From Firmicutes bacterium CAG:341 (GTDB lineage Bacteria > Bacillota > Clostridia > Oscillospirales > Acutalibacteraceae), in assembly GCA_000434995.1 (NCBI GenBank), contig FR895316.1, positions 104,826 to 131,335 on the forward strand: DNA of 26,510 nt, read 5' to 3'. The position numbers and the translations under genes were made by a program. The notes below the pieces were generated by a model. That model saw nothing but the letters and a program-made list of their open reading frames with translations, did not search any database and was not told the DNA's origin. Every line of letters starts with the position of its first letter. Positions within the stretch are counted from its first letter, which is position 1. Below are positions 22,414 through 26,510 of this stretch, piece after piece.

Positions 22414-23532
22414 ATGAAAATCGCAATGTTTGGCCATAAAAGGATACCGTCACGCGAGGGCGGTGTTGAAATAGTAGTTGAAGAACTTGCAAAGCGCGAA
22501 GCCGCTTTAGGCAACGAAATTACTGTTTATAACCGACTTGGGCATCATGTATCCGGCAGCAAATTTGACAGTCAGATAAAAAGCGATGATTTAAAAAACA
22601 TAAAAATCAAAACTGTTTTCACTTTTGAAAACAGCAAATTAAATGCAATAGTATACAGCATATTATCGGCAATAAAAGTAAGTTTTTCAAATTGCGATGT
22701 AGTACATATTCACGCCGAAGGCCCGGCGTCTATGTCTTTTTTGCCAAAGCTATTTGGCAAAAAAGTTATAGTCACAATTCACGGCCTTGATTGGCAGAGG
22801 TCAAAGTGGGGCGGTTTTGCAACCAAATTTTTAAAGTATGGTGAAAAAAACGCCGTTAAATATGCTGATGAAATAATTGTTTTATCAAAAAATACACAAA
22901 AATATTTCAGCGATACTTACGGCAGAAAAACCGTCTACATACCAAACGCAGTTAATAAGCCGGAAATTAAAAAAGCAGAAAAAATAAAAGAGCTTTATAA
23001 TTTAGATAAAAACAGCTACATACTTTTTCTCGGCAGAATTGTTCCCGAAAAGCAAGTAAGTCTTTTAGTTGAAGCTTACAATCACATTGATACAAATAAA
23101 AAGCTTGTAATCGCAGGCGGAGCAAGCCACACAAGTGATTATTTCAGCCAGGTCAAAGCTTTAGCAAAAGATAACAAAAATGTAATTTTTACAGACTTTG
23201 TTCAAGGTCAAGTGCTTGAAGAATTGTATTCAAATGCATATGTTTATGTACTGCCAAGCGACCTTGAGGGAATGCCTTTAAGCCTGCTTGAAGCTATGAG
23301 CTACTCAAACTGTTGCTTAACTTCAGACATTGCAGAGTGTACTCAAGTATGCGAGCAAAACGCAGTTTATTTTAAAAAAGGCAATCTTGACGACTTAATA
23401 AACAAACTTTTATATCTTTTGAAAAATGATAATGAAGTTCAAAAATACAAAAGCATTTCAGCAGAATTTATCTGCAAAAAATATAATTGGGATGATGTTG
23501 TAAAAAAGACATTATCGCTTTACCAAAAATAG
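22414..23532 (+). CDS. GT4-family glycosyltransferase (Cps2T/RgpA-like with DUF1972-type N terminus)
   Basis: 372 aa GT-B enzyme. The N-terminal acceptor domain starts MKIAMFGHKRIPSREGGVEI with VVEELAKRE, the pattern of rhamnosyltransferase-like proteins such as Cps2T; HIHAEGPASMSFLPKLFGKK and VTIHGLDWQRSKWG follow. The C-terminal donor domain has YILFLGRIVPEKQVSLLVEA and the EX7E motif in DLEGMPLSLLEAMS. It probably adds the second sugar onto the lipid-linked primer; rhamnose as donor is inference by resemblance. AGGAAC lies 5 bases before the ATG. Confidence 0.92.
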   Translation: MKIAMFGHKRIPSREGGVEIVVEELAKREAALGNEITVYNRLGHHVSGSKFDSQIKSDDLKNIKIKTVFTFENSKLNAIVYSILSAIKVSFSNCDVVHIHAEGPASMSFLPKLFGKKVIVTIHGLDWQRSKWGGFATKFLKYGEKNAVKYADEIIVLSKNTQKYFSDTYGRKTVYIPNAVNKPEIKKAEKIKELYNLDKNSYILFLGRIVPEKQVSLLVEAYNHIDTNKKLVIAGGASHTSDYFSQVKALAKDNKNVIFTDFVQGQVLEELYSNAYVYVLPSDLEGMPLSLLEAMSYSNCCLTSDIAECTQVCEQNAVYFKKGNLDDLINKLLYLLKNDNEVQKYKSISAEFICKKYNWDDVVKKTLSLYQK

Positions 23533-23543
23533 TCGGAGTAATT

Positions 23544-24752
23544 ATGAAAATACTGATGGTCAACAAATTTCTCTACCCTAACGGCGGGTCGGAAACATAT
23601 ATGTTCAAGCTTGGTGCTTACCTAAAATCAATAGGCCACAAGGTTGAATATTTCGGTATGGAACATGAGGGAAGATGTGTTTCAAACAGCCTCGGCCTTT
23701 ATACCGAAACTATGGATTTTCATAATTCAAGTGCTTTTAAAAAAATCAAGCTTTCACTGAAAACAATTTATTCAAAAGAAGCGAAAGATAAAATGCTTGC
23801 AGTTCTTGAAAATTTCAAGCCGGATGTCGTTCATCTTAACAATTTCAATTTTCAACTCACCCCAAGCATTATTTATGCAGTGAAAGAAAAAGGCATTGCA
23901 CTTGTTGAAACTGTGCACGACTGCCAAATCGCCTGTCCAAATCACAGAATGTATATTGAGCATAAAAGTGAAAATTGTGATGCTTGTTTAGGCGGGAATT
24001 ATTTTAATTGTGCAAAAAACAAATGCGTTCATAACTCTGCTGTTCAAAGCCTTTTAGCAGCGGCAGAATCCTACATTTATCATAAAAAGAATACATACAA
24101 TTTAGTTGACAGATACATTTGCCCAAGCAATTATATGAAAGAAACAATTGCAAAAGGCGGAATTGAAGAAAGCAGATTAACTGTACTTCATAATTTCATT
24201 GAAAAAAATAATAAAGATTACACCTTACAAACCAATGAAAAATATGTATTGTACTTCGGCAGAATCAGTATTGAAAAAGGAATTAAAACCCTTGTAGATG
24301 TAATTAAGGAATTACCGCATATCAAATTTGTTTTTGTAGGTGACGGTCCTCTTGAAGATTATTGCAAATCAATAGGAAATTTGGAACTTGCAGGAAGAAA
24401 AAGCGGTAATGAATTAAAGCAATACATTGCAAATGCGGCATTTTCTGTTTGCCCGTCTGAATGGTATGAAAATTGCCCTATGACTATAATCGAATCTCTT
24501 TCGCTGGCAACTCCCGTAATCGGTTCTGATTTAGGAGGAATTCCAGAATTGATAAGCAACAATTATACAGGTTTAATATTTAAGCACAATGATAAAGAAG
24601 ATTTAAAAAAGAAAATCTCTTATCTTTGGGAAAATGATGAAATAATAAGCAAAATGAGTAAAAACGCAATCAATTCAAGCGATAACACAATTGAAAAATA
24701 CACCGAAAAACTTTTGAAGATATATGGAGAATGCGTAAAACATAATGGTTAA
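23544..24752 (+). CDS. GT4-family glycosyltransferase with cysteine-rich insert
   Basis: 402 aa GT-B enzyme. The N terminus MKILMVNKFLYPNGGSETYM carries the Gly-rich acceptor loop. Residues ~130-170 contain HDCQIACPNHRMYI followed by ENCDACLGGNYFNCAKNKC, a six-Cys insert typical of one GT4 subgroup and possibly metal-binding. The donor domain shows VLYFGRISIEKGIKTLVDVI and EX7E in ENCPMTIIESLSLATPVIGS, then DLGGIPELI. The SD CGGAG lies 5 bases before the ATG, 11 bases after the previous stop. It overlaps the acyltransferase start by 8 bases. Donor and acceptor are unknown. Confidence 0.92.
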   Translation: MKILMVNKFLYPNGGSETYMFKLGAYLKSIGHKVEYFGMEHEGRCVSNSLGLYTETMDFHNSSAFKKIKLSLKTIYSKEAKDKMLAVLENFKPDVVHLNNFNFQLTPSIIYAVKEKGIALVETVHDCQIACPNHRMYIEHKSENCDACLGGNYFNCAKNKCVHNSAVQSLLAAAESYIYHKKNTYNLVDRYICPSNYMKETIAKGGIEESRLTVLHNFIEKNNKDYTLQTNEKYVLYFGRISIEKGIKTLVDVIKELPHIKFVFVGDGPLEDYCKSIGNLELAGRKSGNELKQYIANAAFSVCPSEWYENCPMTIIESLSLATPVIGSDLGGIPELISNNYTGLIFKHNDKEDLKKKISYLWENDEIISKMSKNAINSSDNTIEKYTEKLLKIYGECVKHNG

Positions 24753-25437
24753 GTTAGTATCAAAAATCATAAGTAAAATTAAACATCGTGAATATATAAT
24801 TGATGAAAATATCACTGATAACGATTTATTTTCAATTGTATTCACAAGATTTTTTATGCTCATTCGCGGTTTTTTTGCAACAATAGGATTTAAAAAAAGT
24901 GGTAAAATTTCATTTATCGGAAAAAAAGTATGTATTAAATCAAAAAGTCATATTGAGTGCGGCTCCGGTTTAACAATAAATGATAATTGCACAATAAATG
25001 CACTTTGCAAGGGCGGAATAAAAATAGGAAATAACTTTTCGCTCGGTCAAAACAGTATTATTGAATGTACCGGTGTTATCAGGGAACTCGGTAAAAGCCT
25101 TGTTATCGGCGACAATGTAGGTATTTCAGCAAATGCTTTTATTTCAGTCAGAGGTAAAGTTAAAATCGGCGATTCAACAATTTTCGGCCCCGGTGTAAGT
25201 CTGTTTTCCGAAAACCATATTTTTGAAGATAAAAGCACACCTATATATTTGCAAGGTGCAACACGCAAAGGTATTGAAATTGGAAAAGACTGCTGGATAG
25301 GTGCAAATGCAACCATACTTGACGGTGTTAAAATCGGTGACGGATGTGTAGTGGCTGCCGGTGCAGTAGTAAACCACGATGTACCAAGCTATACAATAGT
25401 CGGCGGAGTACCCGCTAAAACAATAAAAAACAGATGA
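24745..25437 (+). CDS. Hexapeptide-repeat acyltransferase (LbetaH)
   Basis: 230 aa. Residues 1-~60 are a positively charged N terminus with a hydrophobic patch (MLIRGFFATIGF). From ~65 there are left-handed beta-helix repeats: IGKKVCIKSK, IGNNFSLGQN, IGDNVGISAN, IGDSTIFGPG, then IGKDCWIGANATILDGVKIG, DGCVVAAGAVV and the closing PSYTIVGGVPAKTIK typical of the sugar O-acetyltransferase group. The catalytic His is likely His153 of FSENHIFED. It is expected to acetylate a sugar of the growing polysaccharide. Its ATG overlaps the preceding gene, so translation is probably coupled; the nearest GGAG is 15 bases away. Confidence 0.9.
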   Translation: MVKLVSKIISKIKHREYIIDENITDNDLFSIVFTRFFMLIRGFFATIGFKKSGKISFIGKKVCIKSKSHIECGSGLTINDNCTINALCKGGIKIGNNFSLGQNSIIECTGVIRELGKSLVIGDNVGISANAFISVRGKVKIGDSTIFGPGVSLFSENHIFEDKSTPIYLQGATRKGIEIGKDCWIGANATILDGVKIGDGCVVAAGAVVNHDVPSYTIVGGVPAKTIKNR

Positions 25438-25450
25438 TGGGATAATCATT

Positions 25451-26510
25451 ATGAAAAAACTTAACGGAACAGTAATAGTTACATATCGTTGCAATGCAAG
25501 GTGCAATATGTGCAACAGATATAAAAAGCCCTCAAAACCTGAAGAAGAATTGACAATTGAAACAATAAAAAAATTACCGCCTATGTATTTCACCAACATT
25601 ACAGGCGGCGAACCGTTTATTAGGGAAGATTTGGCTGATATAGTGCGCGAACTTTACAAAAAGAGTGACCGTATCGTTATTTCCACAAACGGTTTTTTTA
25701 CTGACAGAATCATTAAACTATGCGAGGAATTTCCGAAAGTCGGTATTCGCATTTCAATTGAAGGTTTAGAAGATACAAACAACAAAATACGCGGACTTGA
25801 CGACGGATTTAACAAGGGATATACAACACTAAAAAAACTTGTGGAAATGAAACATCCCGATGTTGGCTTTGGTATGACTGTTCAAGATGCAAATGCAAAA
25901 GATTTAGTTAAGCTTTATAGACTTTCAAATGAAATGAATATGGAGTTTGCAACAGCGTCTTTGCATAATTCATTTTATTTTGTCGAAGCAAAAAATATTA
26001 TAAAAGACAGACCAATGGTTGCCAAGGAATTTGAAAGCCTTATTAACGAGCTTTTAAAATCAAATTCGCCTAAAAAGTGGTTTAGAGCATACTTTAACCA
26101 CGGTTTGATAAACTACATATACGGTCAAAAAAGATTACTCCCGTGCGATATGGCATTTGATACATTTTTTATTGACCCATACGGTGATGTTATGCCTTGT
26201 AACGGAACAAAAGAAAAAGAAGTTATGGGCAATCTTAACGAAACAAATTGGGATACTCTTTGGAGTAGTGAGCAGGCAGATAAAGTAAGGCAGAAAGTAA
26301 GACACTGTGACAGGCAATGCTGGATGATTGGTTCTGTATCCCCTGCTATGCATAAATATATTTGGGTGCCTGCAACCTGGGTTATTAAACACAAATTCTT
26401 AAGGTACTTTAAAGACAACAAATATTCAATGTATGAAAATAAAATTTGCCGCGATTACCGTGACGGAAAAGTAACTAAAGAGGAACTTGATAAGCTTTCA
26501 ACCTGTGATA
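25451..26510 (+). CDS. Radical SAM protein with SPASM-like C-terminal cysteines (3' truncated by window edge)
   Basis: 353 codons from ATG 25451, open to the end of the window. The N-terminal radical SAM core has CNARCNMC (Cys14, 18, 21: the CxxxCxxC cluster motif), ITGGEPF (GGEP, SAM binding), ISTNGFF and RISIEGLEDTNNKIRGLDDG. The C-terminal part has LPCDMAFDTFFIDPYGDVMP, CNGTKEKEVMGNL and HCDRQCW, a SPASM/twitch-type set of cysteines for auxiliary Fe-S cluster(s). Such proteins modify peptides, sugars or alcohols by radical chemistry. The last ~50 codons contain another Cys (ENKICRDYRDG). Translation signals are weak (GGG 9 bases before the ATG), and it follows the acyltransferase by 13 bases, so it belongs to the polysaccharide operon. 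Substrate unknown. Confidence 0.92.
   Translation, partial: MKKLNGTVIVTYRCNARCNMCNRYKKPSKPEEELTIETIKKLPPMYFTNITGGEPFIREDLADIVRELYKKSDRIVISTNGFFTDRIIKLCEEFPKVGIRISIEGLEDTNNKIRGLDDGFNKGYTTLKKLVEMKHPDVGFGMTVQDANAKDLVKLYRLSNEMNMEFATASLHNSFYFVEAKNIIKDRPMVAKEFESLINELLKSNSPKKWFRAYFNHGLINYIYGQKRLLPCDMAFDTFFIDPYGDVMPCNGTKEKEVMGNLNETNWDTLWSSEQADKVRQKVRHCDRQCWMIGSVSPAMHKYIWVPATWVIKHKFLRYFKDNKYSMYENKICRDYRDGKVTKEELDKLSTCD

Overview
The window is AT-rich DNA from a low-GC, probably spore-forming member of the Firmicutes (class Clostridia; gene content looks most like Ruminococcaceae/Oscillospirales, but rank below class is inference). Supporting signs are GatCAB amidotransferase genes, a SpoVT-type sporulation regulator, a T-box leader on thrS, RNase Y, a split CpsC/CpsD tyrosine-kinase pair, strong AGGAGG-type ribosome binding sites, occasional TTG starts and many intrinsic terminators. 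No tRNA, rRNA, IS element, integrase or CRISPR array was seen.

Layout: (1) 1-2358, plus strand: the 3' part of gatA and complete gatB, overlapping by ATGA, closed by a perfect hairpin. (2) 2384-4631, minus strand: nanE-nanA-HAD phosphatase, a sialic acid/ManNAc catabolic unit with its own promoter. (3) 4720-8642, alternating strands: a repeat-rich lipoprotein, a small polytopic membrane protein, a D,D-carboxypeptidase with an altered SxN motif, and a calcineurin-like phosphoesterase lacking several usual metal ligands. (4) 8725-16677, minus strand: an EF-G-like GTPase with a damaged G4 motif, a YczE-like membrane protein, spoVT, an LTA-synthase-like phosphoglycerol transferase, a DUF4186 protein and thrS. 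(5) 16678-17229: a divergent regulatory region with the thrS T-box leader and promoter on one side and the rny promoter on the other. (6) 17230-19167, plus strand: rny and a Dabb-domain protein. (7) 19346 to the right edge, plus strand: the start of an exopolysaccharide/capsule operon behind a perfect consensus promoter: chain-length/kinase modulator, tyrosine kinase, undecaprenyl-phosphate sugar-phosphate transferase, two GT4 glycosyltransferases, a hexapeptide acyltransferase and a radical SAM protein that runs off the window.

How they work together: GatAB and ThrRS serve tRNA charging. NanE/NanA convert sialic acid towards ManNAc-6-P and GlcNAc-6-P. The carboxypeptidase, LTA-synthase-like enzyme and polysaccharide operon all act on the envelope. 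In the polysaccharide operon the glycosylphosphotransferase would start the repeat unit, the glycosyltransferases extend it, the acyltransferase decorates it, and the CpsC/CpsD pair controls polymer length and export. The most unusual items are the radical SAM enzyme inside the polysaccharide operon and three proteins whose signature motifs have lost expected residues. No wholly new multi-gene system could be demonstrated from this sequence alone.
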